Shown here: piece by piece, positions 55,609 to 63,759 of the stretch | Layout of the letters: every line of letters begins with the position of its first letter | Numbering within the stretch: the first letter of the stretch is position 1 | From: DASZIT01 sp052143315 | Lineage (GTDB): Bacteria; Actinomycetota; Acidimicrobiia; Acidimicrobiales; RAAP-2 | DNA: 64,000 nucleotides | Direction: 5' to 3' | Assembly (NCBI GenBank): GCA_052143315.1 | Contig: JBKQTE010000055.1 | Coordinates: forward strand, 61,943 to 125,942 | Notes under the pieces: generated by a model | Database searches by the model: none | What the model was told of the DNA's origin: nothing | The model's input: the letters and a program-made list of their open reading frames with translations, nothing else | Made by a program: the position numbers and the translations under genes

Positions 55609-56187
55609 TCAGCCGTCGGTCGCCACCGCCCGCAGTTCGGCGACGGAGTCGCGCATGATGGCAGCGAGGTCCCGGCCATCGTCCCTGCCGGCCCACCGCA
55701 TGATGGCGACGCGCAACACTGTCATGCCGGCTTCGGCGGCCAGGGTCGCCCGCGGCTCGCTGACACCCCGCTGGCGCAGGGCGGCGGCAACCGCGGCGGC
55801 ATAGTCGGCCAGCTTTGCCAGTTCGCGCTCTCGCAGCTCGGGGTTGGCGGCGATCACGGCCTGGCGTTGGCGGGCCAGGTCCCGGCGAGACTCGCCGAGC
55901 ATGCCGGCGGCAGCGTCGAGTCCCCGGGAAACGGCATCGAGGGGGCCATCGGCCGCTGGCGCTCCGGCCACGCCGGCCACGATCCGCTCCCGGAGGAGAG
56001 CGGACCCACCGAAGAGCACCTCTCGCTTGTCAGCGAAGTGCCGGAAGAACGTGCGCTCGGTCAGCCCGGCCCGGGCAGCGACCTGGGCGGCTGTGGTCTG
56101 GTCGAATCCTCGCTCGGAGTAGAGGGCGAGAGCCGCTTCCTGCAGCCGCCCGCGGCTGTCTGGCTGCCATCGACCCATGTCCGCCAT
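55609..56187 (-). CDS. TetR-family transcriptional regulator
   Basis: 192-aa repressor. The N-terminal helix-turn-helix reads RLQEAALALYSERGFDQTT and ARAGLTERTFFRHFADKREVL. The C-terminal ligand domain is Ala-rich. It is divergent from the SDR gene, and the shared 79-bp gap has a 9-bp inverted repeat over a consensus promoter, so it probably represses both. The inducer is unknown. Confidence 0.88.
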   Translation of the reverse strand: MADMGRWQPDSRGRLQEAALALYSERGFDQTTAAQVAARAGLTERTFFRHFADKREVLFGGSALLRERIVAGVAGAPAADGPLDAVSRGLDAAAGMLGESRRDLARQRQAVIAANPELRERELAKLADYAAAVAAALRQRGVSEPRATLAAEAGMTVLRVAIMRWAGRDDGRDLAAIMRDSVAELRAVATDG

Positions 56188-56195
56188 CCTAGGCG

Positions 56196-56243
56196 TTGAC
56201 AGTGACTGACATCCGATCTATCTTGATAGCAGTCACTGACATC
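56196..56243 (+). promoter_or_regulatory. SDR promoter with overlapping TetR operator
   Basis: A perfect -35 TTGACA (56196-56201), 17-bp spacer and -10 TATCTT (56219-56224) point at the SDR gene. CAGTGACTG (56200-56208) and its inverse CAGTCACTG (56230-56238) flank the -10, and ACTGACATC recurs directly at 56205 and 56235. A TetR dimer bound at either half would block polymerase. Confidence 0.7.
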
Positions 56244-56266
56244 AACGTCTTCCCGGAGGTATCATC

Positions 56267-57190
56267 ATGAGGATCTTTGTCACCGGCGCATCGGGCTGGA
56301 TCGGTTCGGCCGTGGTGCCCGAACTGCTCGGAGCCGGCCACGAGGTGGTCGGCCTGGCCCGCTCCGAGGCATCTGCGCAACGGGTGGAGGCGGCCGGCGC
56401 CACTGTCCAGCGGGGCGATGTCGATGATCCCGACGGCCTGGCCGAGGCGGCCGCCGACTCCGACGGGGTGATCCACCTGGCCTTCCAGCACGAGTTGGCC
56501 TTCGGCGGCAACTTCGCCGCCGCCGCGGCGGCCGACCGACGGGCTGTGGAGGCCATGGGCGCGGCCCTGGTCGATTCCGACCGACCTTTCGTGCTCGCCT
56601 CGGGCTTGCTCGGGCTCACAGCTGGTCGGGTGTCTATTGAGAACGACGGGCTCGTGCCCAGCGCCGAGGTTCGGGCCAACCCCGCTGGGCGCCGTTCGGC
56701 AACCGCCCTGCTCACGCTGTCCCTGAGGGGCAGAGACGTCCGCTCGTCAGTGCTGCGTTTCCCCCCGACGGTCCACGGCGACGGCGACCACGGGTTCATG
56801 GCCACCCTCGTCGGTATCGCCCGCCAGCGGGGCGTGTCCGGGTACGTGGGTGACGGCGCCAACCGCTGGCCGGCCGTGCACCGCTCCGACGCCGCCCGCC
56901 TGGCCCGCCTGGCCGTCGAGGCCGCCCCCGCCGGCTCGGTCCTGCACGCGGTCGCCGACGAGGGCGTCCCCTTCCGGGAGATCGCCGAGGCGATCGGCCG
57001 TCACCTCGGCCTCCCTGCGGAGTCCGTGCCCCCCGCCGACGCCGCCGAGCACTTCGCCCACCTGGGCCACTTCGCCGCGATGGACAGCCCCGCCACTGCC
57101 GACGTGACCCGGGAGCTTCTCGCATGGGAACCGACCGGACCCAGCCTCCTCGAAGATCTCGAGCAGGGCCACTACTACCGCGACGTGTAG
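56267..57190 (+). CDS. NAD-dependent epimerase/dehydratase-like SDR
   Basis: 307-aa extended short-chain dehydrogenase. Nucleotide motif RIFVTGASGWIGSAVVPELL and LARSEASAQRVEAAGATVQRG (core ARSEASAQ). The usual YxxxK catalytic pair is not evident (SATALLTLSLRG in that region), so it may be an atypical SDR with another chemistry. ATG at 56267 follows GGAGGT. It pairs with the divergent TetR regulator. Confidence 0.82.
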   Translation: MRIFVTGASGWIGSAVVPELLGAGHEVVGLARSEASAQRVEAAGATVQRGDVDDPDGLAEAAADSDGVIHLAFQHELAFGGNFAAAAAADRRAVEAMGAALVDSDRPFVLASGLLGLTAGRVSIENDGLVPSAEVRANPAGRRSATALLTLSLRGRDVRSSVLRFPPTVHGDGDHGFMATLVGIARQRGVSGYVGDGANRWPAVHRSDAARLARLAVEAAPAGSVLHAVADEGVPFREIAEAIGRHLGLPAESVPPADAAEHFAHLGHFAAMDSPATADVTRELLAWEPTGPSLLEDLEQGHYYRDV

Positions 57191-57654
57191 TTCCGAAGGT
57201 GTGCACCGCTAGGCCGGCCGCACGGTCCGATGGAACCAGCCAGAACACAGCGTCAGCCCCGTCGAGCGCATTTCCGGCCTCTGCGGTCTCGCCGTGTGAC
57301 CGGATTGCGATCTCAACCCGCTCCCGCATCTGCCCCGCGGCCTCCGCCCAGAGACCCCGCGACACGGGTGGCCGGGCCGCTGTACTCGACTGCTGGCCCC
57401 AGCGGCTACTACGGCGAGGTTGACCGGTCGGGCACATTCGCCTGGTCGGCAGCGTCCGGTCTTCGTTCGGGATCTCAGGAGCTGACGGACATGGGCCTCT
57501 ACCCTCCGAATACGCAACTGCCGTAATTGAGTTTGCGGCCCGGGAACTCATCCCAGATCGTGATCAGACCAACGATCCAAGGCTGCCCCCGACCCGGGTG
57601 GGTGGGACACGTGATCTACAGCCGTCCGAGTGAGTGGTGACCTAGCATCGCGCG
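57191..57654. other. Gap after the SDR gene, no recognised feature
   Basis: About 460 bp with lower-quality coding signal on both strands. Reading frames are Arg/Pro-rich shadows without starts or motifs. It may contain decayed sequence. Confidence 0.5.
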
Positions 57655-57897
57655 GTGCGCACCCCGCCCGCCATTGCGATCATCGGAGCAGCTGCATTGT
57701 TGATGGCATTCATCGGGTACTTCCTAGTTCTGGCCGTGGTGCCGAGCCACACGTCTTGCCATGGAAGTGCTTCGACGGGCTACTGCGACGTCTCGCACGG
57801 ACCATGGCCAATCGTGGGCGTGACCATTGGCTTGATCATTGGTGGGGTCGCAGCTTCTGTTGTGGTTCGCCGTCGAAGAATGCGGCCAAGCGTTTGA
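57655..57897 (+). CDS. Small two-helix membrane protein, unknown function
   Basis: 80-aa protein with two hydrophobic helices (about residues 5-30 and 52-72), a Cys pair in the loop (SCHGSASTGYC) that could form an extracytoplasmic disulfide, and a basic end. GTG start at 57655. Base composition is lower in GC than in the core region, consistent with accessory DNA. I do not recognise a family. Confidence 0.55.
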   Translation: MRTPPAIAIIGAAALLMAFIGYFLVLAVVPSHTSCHGSASTGYCDVSHGPWPIVGVTIGLIIGGVAASVVVRRRRMRPSV

Positions 57898-58131
57898 ACC
57901 GCCGGGGTGTGAGTGCCAAGTACCGCAGCTGCCAACAGGACTAAAGCTGCAGCGGCCCGAGCGAGAAACCCAGATCTGTTGCAGATGGCACGCAGGTAAC
58001 CAGCGGGAATTCGACTGCCCCCGTCGTAGTTCCAGCCGGCAAACAACCTCACCGAGCCACCCTATGCTGACTGACCCTCGTCACCTGAACGTCACTTCAC
58101 ACCGGAAGTGAGCGCTCCTGCTGGCGCTGGT

Positions 58132-59070
58132 TCAGCGATCAAAAGTGCGTGAGAGATCCAGGCCGAGGTTGGGCAGTGGCTTGTGAGTCGCGTAGCGATA
58201 CAGGATCGTACGCATGTACATACCCGCCGCCGCCAGGTACATGGAGATAACAAAGAGGCCGATGACGCCAAGCACTGCTGTGGGCACGCCGATCAGCGGC
58301 GCACCAGCCACAGCGGTGACAACGCCAGCCACAATGACGGCCATGGCGAGCAGAATCCATCCGACGAACAACATCCCAAATCGTAGGGCTCCCCGGGCAA
58401 TGGTCCCAAAGGTCGTCTTGATGAGGTGGGAAGACTGCTTGAGCGCATCGATCGGACCAACGTCCTCAAATGCCAGTACGGGAACAACCAGGAACGTTGC
58501 CACGGCCCAGGCCAATCCACCGAGCACGCCGAGCAACCTCCCGAAGATTCCGAGTCGGCTCTCGATGGCTTGGATAATCGTGCCGACCACGGCCGACAAG
58601 AGCGCCCAACTGAAAACGGCCCGGCGGCGGGACCATGCCATGGCGAGTGCGTTGCGGACGGTGATCTTGCGCCCCTCGATCTGCTCATTCGCAGCGAACG
58701 CCAGGGCCACGTTGAAGTACACGCCAACGAAGGTCGATGCCATGATGCCCGGGAACAGGTAGAACACCTCCCAGGGCGAGTGGCCATATGCCCGTATTAG
58801 CGGAAGCGCAACTGCGCCTGAAACAAGCAAGAACGCCACGGCCGACACAAGGCCCGACAGCACGGGAAGCCAGATCATCTCTCGGTTCTGACGGAACAAG
58901 CTGAACGACGCCCGAAGGACCTGCTTGCCGGTCGGTCCGCTCCCAGCTCGCGGCAAAATCGGCGACCCTGTTGCCGCGAAGCGGTGTTCGGTCCAGACCG
59001 CACCGTTCCAATAGCGGAGGTAGTTGCTGTCGCTGGGGTCGGGATACCAATCGGCAGGAGGCATGTCCAT
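58132..59070 (-). CDS. DUF2510 multipass membrane protein (DUF6159-like)
   Basis: 312-aa protein. An N-terminal DUF2510 module (PADWYPDPSDSNYLRYWNG) leads into five or six hydrophobic helices (about residues 65-275), with FEDVGPIDALKQSSHLIKTTF in a loop as in the DUF6159/YihY-like group. The function is unknown. It has lower GC than the core genes. ATG at 59070. Confidence 0.8.
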   Translation of the reverse strand: MDMPPADWYPDPSDSNYLRYWNGAVWTEHRFAATGSPILPRAGSGPTGKQVLRASFSLFRQNREMIWLPVLSGLVSAVAFLLVSGAVALPLIRAYGHSPWEVFYLFPGIMASTFVGVYFNVALAFAANEQIEGRKITVRNALAMAWSRRRAVFSWALLSAVVGTIIQAIESRLGIFGRLLGVLGGLAWAVATFLVVPVLAFEDVGPIDALKQSSHLIKTTFGTIARGALRFGMLFVGWILLAMAVIVAGVVTAVAGAPLIGVPTAVLGVIGLFVISMYLAAAGMYMRTILYRYATHKPLPNLGLDLSRTFDR

Positions 59071-59190
59071 GGGTACCTACTCATGCTACCGGCGATCGTT
59101 GCCCATGACCCGTGAGCCGACGGCCGCCAAGGTGACCCTGTTCGCCGGGTCGGCGGCGATCTTCGGCACGAGTAGGGAAACTTCGCTGCG

Positions 59191-59529
59191 CTAGGTGTCC
59201 CGCTCAACAAGCGCCTGGGCCCACTCTGCCAGGGCCTTCTCCTCTGTGGAATGTCTGCCCACTGTGAGAGGAACACCCACACGATACGACTCTGCCCTGG
59301 TCATGCTGGCGGTCCCGACGAGTCGCAAAACGGCTTGGCCCTCCGGAGTTCTGTTCGATCCCCGAGCATTGACGTTGAATGCGTTGGGATTGTCACCGGC
59401 TATCTCAAGCAGGAGGCTGACCGCTTCGGGTTGCTGAGTCCCGGACGCACTCAGACGGCCGGCTTCGGCAAGAATACGGTCCTGAAGCTCACGGTCGCCG
59501 GGTCGAACCCGGGTGATGAACTTGACCAC
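59191..59529 (-). CDS. Hypothetical protein, about 112 aa
   Basis: A frame ending at 59191 with GTG at 59529 gives KFITRVRPGDRELQDRIL, then a helical, charged protein ending ALAEWAQALVERDT. A longer frame reaches ATG 59619. No motif is recognised and the ribosome site is weak. Codon position bias favours coding but only moderately. Confidence 0.5.
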   Translation of the reverse strand: MVKFITRVRPGDRELQDRILAEAGRLSASGTQQPEAVSLLLEIAGDNPNAFNVNARGSNRTPEGQAVLRLVGTASMTRAESYRVGVPLTVGRHSTEEKALAEWAQALVERDT

Positions 59530-59660
59530 GCCGCCAAGGGTAGCCCTCCCCCACAGTGAAGCAACAGGGGTGACCTGGAACGCCGGACAGGTGAGACACT
59601 CGTGGCCCGGTTGGGTCACCTACACTTTCCTGACGTTCGGACAATCAGGGGAGGCGGAGC

Positions 59661-60137
59661 GTGATCATTCTTTTCGGTACTCGACGAAGGCGGACATCGC
59701 TCGGCACCGTGATGTTGCTCTGCCAGCGCTGCCAGCGGCCATCAGCCCATGCAGTCTTCAAGTTGCGCACGTGGTTCACGCTGTTCTTTATCCCTATATT
59801 CCCCATCAGCATCAAATATGCAACGGCGTGTCCAATGTGCGGCGCGGGAACCAAGATCGACAAGGCGCAAGCGGAGCATCTGGAGTCAGTCGCTGCTCAG
59901 AAGGCGGCGGCGCCGGCCGAGATGACCCCCGACGGCCCGATAACTCCATATCCCTCTGTGGAGGCCCCGATCCCGCTGCAATCGCCATCCGAGGTCGGAG
60001 CCGACAGCGAGCAGAACCGAACTGCATCAAGGCCGCCACTGACAGAACCTTCAATTGGCGAACCCCCAGCTCCTGGTTGGTGGTTGGCATCGGACGAGAA
60101 GTGGTACCCGCCGGAGCTTCATCCGGACGCTAGGTAG
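59661..60137 (+). CDS. Zinc-ribbon membrane-associated protein with a DUF2510-like tail
   Basis: 158-aa protein. Two Cys pairs (CQRC and CPMC) flank a hydrophobic strand pair FFIPIFPISIKY, the zf-ribbon membrane-associated arrangement. A Pro-rich linker ends in PAPGWWLASDEKWYPPELH, a DUF2510-like Trp module. GTG at 59661 follows GGAGGCGGAG. The role is unknown; it belongs to the cluster of DUF2510-bearing proteins in this interval. Confidence 0.7.
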   Translation: MIILFGTRRRRTSLGTVMLLCQRCQRPSAHAVFKLRTWFTLFFIPIFPISIKYATACPMCGAGTKIDKAQAEHLESVAAQKAAAPAEMTPDGPITPYPSVEAPIPLQSPSEVGADSEQNRTASRPPLTEPSIGEPPAPGWWLASDEKWYPPELHPDAR

Positions 60138-60332
60138 CGTCTCGATCTGTCCCCTAACGCTGCCGGCTGCGGTTCGATACGTCCGTCGTGAGTGGTCCGG
60201 GGCGCTTGCCGATCGCGAGCGTCCCGCTCCAGCACTTCGGGGCGGGCCGGCAGTACCGATCGGGCCACGAGATTCCCCGGATCCGTTGCAACCTCCGGGC
60301 ATCCGAGCGCGTGTCTTGGTATGAGGGAGGGC

Positions 60333-60830
60333 ATGGTGCTCGATGACGGCGGGTTCGACGATCTCTACCGCACGAGCCGGGACCGGCTCGCGATCCAGAT
60401 CGCAGCGCTCACCGGCGACCCCTCGGAGGCGAAGGACTTCGTCCAGGAGGCGTTCATCCGTGCATGGAGCAAGTGGGACCGGATCTCCACCTACGACGAC
60501 CCCGAAGGGTGGGTGCGTCGCGTGGCCTACCAACTGGCTGTCGGGCGATGGCGCCGGAGCAGGAAGTTCGTGCTCCGGTCCGCCGTGTCCCGGAGCAACG
60601 GTGACTCGCCGGGCGAGGGGCTGGGCGTGATCGACGCGCTCCAGACCCTGCCCGTGGCCGAGCGCCGGGCCATCGTCCTCCACCACGTCGGCGGCCTGTC
60701 GGTGGAGGAGACGGCCCGGGAGCTGTCGGCCCCGGTCGGCACGGTGAAGTCGTGGCTGTCACGGGGCCGTACCCGGCTGGCCGCCGAGCTCGGCCCGATC
60801 GAGGAGGGCGACCATGTCGGAACCCGCTGA
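60333..60830 (+). CDS. ECF RNA polymerase sigma factor (SigE-like family)
   Basis: 165-aa extracytoplasmic-function sigma factor. Sigma-2 (about residues 10-75) has DFVQEAFIRAWSKWDRIS and DPEGWVRRVAYQLAV. Sigma-4 (about 105-155) has LPVAERRAIVLHHVGGLS and APVGTVKSWLSRGRTRL. ATG at 60333 follows GGGAGG; ATG 60321 is an alternative. It overlaps the serpin gene by 17 bp, the usual sigma/anti-sigma linkage. Confidence 0.88.
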   Translation: MVLDDGGFDDLYRTSRDRLAIQIAALTGDPSEAKDFVQEAFIRAWSKWDRISTYDDPEGWVRRVAYQLAVGRWRRSRKFVLRSAVSRSNGDSPGEGLGVIDALQTLPVAERRAIVLHHVGGLSVEETARELSAPVGTVKSWLSRGRTRLAAELGPIEEGDHVGTR

Positions 60831-62274
60831 CGATCCCGGCCGCGTCGACAAGGTGCTCCGCCGTGCCGACTGGTTGCCGGCGACCGGCGAGTGGGCCGCC
60901 CCCTACGAGCTCCGGGCCACGGCGCGCCGCCGCACGGTCAGGCGCCGGGCCGGAGTTGCGAGCATCGGGTTCGTGGTGTGCGCGCTGGTCGTGTCCTTGC
61001 TGGTGCTGCAGCCGTCGTCCTCCCACACGGTGGTAGCCGGGGGGAAGGGCGGGTCCCGACCGGCCCAGGCCAGCTTCGTCTCGGTGAGGACCCCGGCCGC
61101 CCCTGCGCCTCCGGCGGCCACGACGGCGGGAGTGGCCGCGGCCGAGACCGCCTTCAGCGTGTCGCTACTGCGGCAGCTCTCGAGCGCCACCCCGTCAAAC
61201 GCCAACATCGTGGTGTCGCCGTCGAGCCTGGCCATCGCGCTGTCGATGCTGGAGCTGGGGGCCCGGGGCGACACCGAGGCGCAGATCGCCGCGGCGCTCG
61301 GCACAGGGAGCCTGACCGCCGAGGACCAGGCTGCCGGTTGGTCGGCGTTGAGTGCTGAGCTGGCTGCCGAGGCCTCGGGCAGCATCGAGCTCAGCTCGGC
61401 CAACAGCCTGTGGTTGCAGCACGGGCTCGACGTGGCCCCGTCGTTCCTCATGGACCTCAGCCGCTACTTCGGCTCGGGGGTGTGGCAGGTGGACTTCGCC
61501 GACGATCCGGCCGGTGCGACGGCCGCCATCAATGCCTGGGTGGACAAGGAGACCCATGCCAGGATCCCGACGCTGTTCGCGCCGGGCCAGCTCCTCCCCA
61601 AGACGGTGTTCGTCCTGGCCAACGCCACCTACTTCAAGGGGGACTGGGAGCAGCCGTTCCCACCCGCGACCACCACCGCATCCTTCACCACGGCGGCGGG
61701 GGGAACCGAGACGGCCCAGTTCCTCCACACGCCTCCCAACGGACCGCTGGACGTCGATGCGTCGGTGGGGCCCGGTGCCGACGTCGTGCAGCTCCCCTAC
61801 GTCGGGGGCCGGTTCGCCGCCGTCGTGGTCATGCCGACGGCGGGCTCGATCTCCGGGTTCGTCCACGGCCTGTCCGCGGCGAGCCTGGACCGCCTGCTGT
61901 CGGGCATGCAGGCCACGACGGTGGACCTGACCATGCCGTCGTTGTCGTTGGCCGACACAACGGACCTGATCCCGCCGCTCCAGGCCATGGGCATGACGGA
62001 CGCCTTCTCGGAAACGGATGCCGACCTGTCGCGTCTGGTCCCCGGCTCCGCCGGCAGCATCTGGGTCCAGGACGTCACCCAGAAGGCCATGCTCGACGTG
62101 ACGTCCTGGGGCACGGAGGCGGCGGCCGCCACCGGGGTGGTCGGAGTCGCGATGGCTGGGCAGCGGGCGGCCCTGTCGATCACCATCGACCATCCGTACC
62201 TGTTCCTCATCCGGGACCTGTCCACCGGGACGATCCTGTTCGCGTCGCAGGTGGACGACCCGGCGGCGGGATGA
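60814..62274 (+). CDS. Membrane-anchored serpin in the anti-sigma position
   Basis: 486-aa protein. A short cytoplasmic N-terminus (1-47) containing RADWLPATGEWAAPYEL precedes one transmembrane helix (about 48-66), a Pro/Ala linker, and a serpin domain (about 105-482). Serpin landmarks: NIVVSPSSLAIALSMLELGA, ANATYFKGDWEQPF, the hinge GTEAAAAT and the closing DHPYLFLIRD and ILFASQV. The hinge is of inhibitory type; P1-P1' would be Met-Ala if counted as in antithrombin. It starts inside the sigma factor gene, so coupling is likely. An extracellular serpin as the sensor of a sigma switch is inferred, not established. Confidence 0.85.
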   Translation: MSEPADDPGRVDKVLRRADWLPATGEWAAPYELRATARRRTVRRRAGVASIGFVVCALVVSLLVLQPSSSHTVVAGGKGGSRPAQASFVSVRTPAAPAPPAATTAGVAAAETAFSVSLLRQLSSATPSNANIVVSPSSLAIALSMLELGARGDTEAQIAAALGTGSLTAEDQAAGWSALSAELAAEASGSIELSSANSLWLQHGLDVAPSFLMDLSRYFGSGVWQVDFADDPAGATAAINAWVDKETHARIPTLFAPGQLLPKTVFVLANATYFKGDWEQPFPPATTTASFTTAAGGTETAQFLHTPPNGPLDVDASVGPGADVVQLPYVGGRFAAVVVMPTAGSISGFVHGLSAASLDRLLSGMQATTVDLTMPSLSLADTTDLIPPLQAMGMTDAFSETDADLSRLVPGSAGSIWVQDVTQKAMLDVTSWGTEAAAATGVVGVAMAGQRAALSITIDHPYLFLIRDLSTGTILFASQVDDPAAG

Positions 62275-62620
62275 CGGTCCCGCCTCGCTTCCGGCCCGGC
62301 CTGAGGTGCCCAGCGCATTCGCGTCTCTTGTCCGGGCGAATCGAGCTCCCCGGATCTCAACGGGGGCTGCCGGCCGGGCATCACGGGCACTTCGGGTCTC
62401 CGTGGGCGAGTGAGGTCTTGAACCCGTCACTGCCCGCGGTACCTGCCAGGACGGAGCGGCACGGGCACGACAATCGATCAAGCCAACGAACGACCCACCG
62501 GACAACAGATCACGACGACTGGCAGGGACACCAAGACTCAGGCAGCCAGGTGCCACCGGTCGCCGTGATACGTGGGGGCAGTGCTCTGCTTCGTGCTGGG
62601 ACAGGGGGGTAGACAGAGGA
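62275..62620. other. Gap after the serpin gene, no recognised feature
   Basis: About 345 bp of mixed composition. No open frame with a start and motif, and no RNA signature, was seen. The promoter of the downstream lipoprotein gene should lie here, but no clear -35/-10 pair stands out. Confidence 0.5.
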
Positions 62621-63208
62621 ATGCACCACATCAGGAAATCGTGGCTGACGGGGGCCGTTGCCGCGTGTGCTGCCCTTGCACTGTCCGCCTGCGGTGGGAC
62701 GACTCGAACTGCCGAGCCGACCGTAGGAAGTCCAATGACAACGACAACGACTGTCCCGGTGGGGAGTTTCGGCCTGATTCCTGCTGCGCCACACATCACC
62801 GACCGAGTCGTTCTCGCCGAGTCCACTGTGCATGCCGGCACCACCATCGAAGGGACACTCGTGGTGACCAACGGGAATTCGGAGCCGGTGAACCTCACGC
62901 AAGAGTGTGAACCTGACTTTGCAGTGGCCATCAACAACGCGGTCATCAAGCAGGCGCCGGCGTTCGCGGCGGCGTGTAGTGCCCAGCCCCTGATCCTTCA
63001 TCCCGGGATCAACCGCTTTCCCATCTCGGTGATCACGACGTACTTCGGCTGTCTCCAAGCCGGCGGGTCGTCCGAATCCTCGATGCCACGCTGCACGGCC
63101 AGTGGAGCGCCTGCTCTTCCGGCAGGGAGCTACCACACCGTGCTGTACGGAAGCGGCAACCTGTCGCTCCCCGAACCTGCATCCGTCACCGTGACGTTGA
63201 CGGACTAG
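62621..63208 (+). CDS. Lipoprotein of unknown function
   Basis: 195-aa secreted lipoprotein. A basic start, hydrophobic LTGAVAACAALALSAC and lipobox Cys at residue 24, then a Thr-rich linker. The mature part has a beta-sandwich-like STVHAGTTIEGTLVVTNGNS and several Cys (TQECEP, AACSAQ, FGCLQ) that may pair. No enzyme motif. ATG at 62621. It has lower GC than the core, so it is probably accessory. Confidence 0.72.
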   Translation: MHHIRKSWLTGAVAACAALALSACGGTTRTAEPTVGSPMTTTTTVPVGSFGLIPAAPHITDRVVLAESTVHAGTTIEGTLVVTNGNSEPVNLTQECEPDFAVAINNAVIKQAPAFAAACSAQPLILHPGINRFPISVITTYFGCLQAGGSSESSMPRCTASGAPALPAGSYHTVLYGSGNLSLPEPASVTVTLTD

Positions 63209-63597
63209 CCCGGAGATCGCCGCCACGCTTGCCGATTCGCCTACAAGGGTCCGGCTAGCGGCACTTCCGGCTGGTCGAGCGGTGGCTGCGGCACGGTGTC
63301 GTCGTCGTCGACGGCGATGCCGGCCTGCGACGGGCAGGCCGATCCGGCGGGCGGCATAAGGGGTCGAAGTCATATCGGCGACGGTCGACGCTTCAGGGTC
63401 GCCACCGAGGATTGTCAATAACTCGGAATGGCGTGCCAGCCGGTGTCGGGGTCCGGTCTGAAGTACACTTTCGCCTGCCGCGTACCTGACCCCTTCGGCC
63501 TCTCCGCCATCGTCCCTGCGCCGCGTGGAAGAAGTAGAGCCGGAGTTGTAGTTCAGAAATACTCCAAAGGGAGCAGGACGGGTACGAAATACCTGTT
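63209..63597. other. Gap upstream of tRNA-Ile
   Basis: About 390 bp without a convincing gene. The tRNA promoter must lie in its last 100 bp; -10-like TACGAA precedes the tRNA by about 17 bp. The sequence is of mixed GC and may contain decayed material. Confidence 0.45.
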
Positions 63598-63674
63598 GGG
63601 GCTATAGCTCAGTCGGTTAGAGCGCAGCACTGATAATGCTGAGGTCGCTGGTTCGATTCCAGCTAGCCCCACCA
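63598..63674 (+). tRNA. tRNA-Ile (GAT), CCA encoded
   Basis: A complete cloverleaf: acceptor GGGGCTA/TAGCCCC, D arm GCTC/GAGC, anticodon loop CTGATAA with GAT, T arm GCTGG/CCAGC with TTCGATT. The CCA end (63672-63674) is in the DNA. It is the intact counterpart of the decayed 5' half at 53144. Confidence 0.97.
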
Positions 63675-63759
63675 GGTCAGGGGCACTTTCTCTAGTCCAG
63701 GAAGGTGCCAGTGTCCTACAGAAGTCCTACAAAGGCCCTGCGAACAGTAAAGTGGGGAC

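Noticed and set aside
57230..57526. 98-aa frame after the SDR gene
   Set aside because: Arg/Pro-rich, no start signal and no motif; more likely decayed or non-coding.
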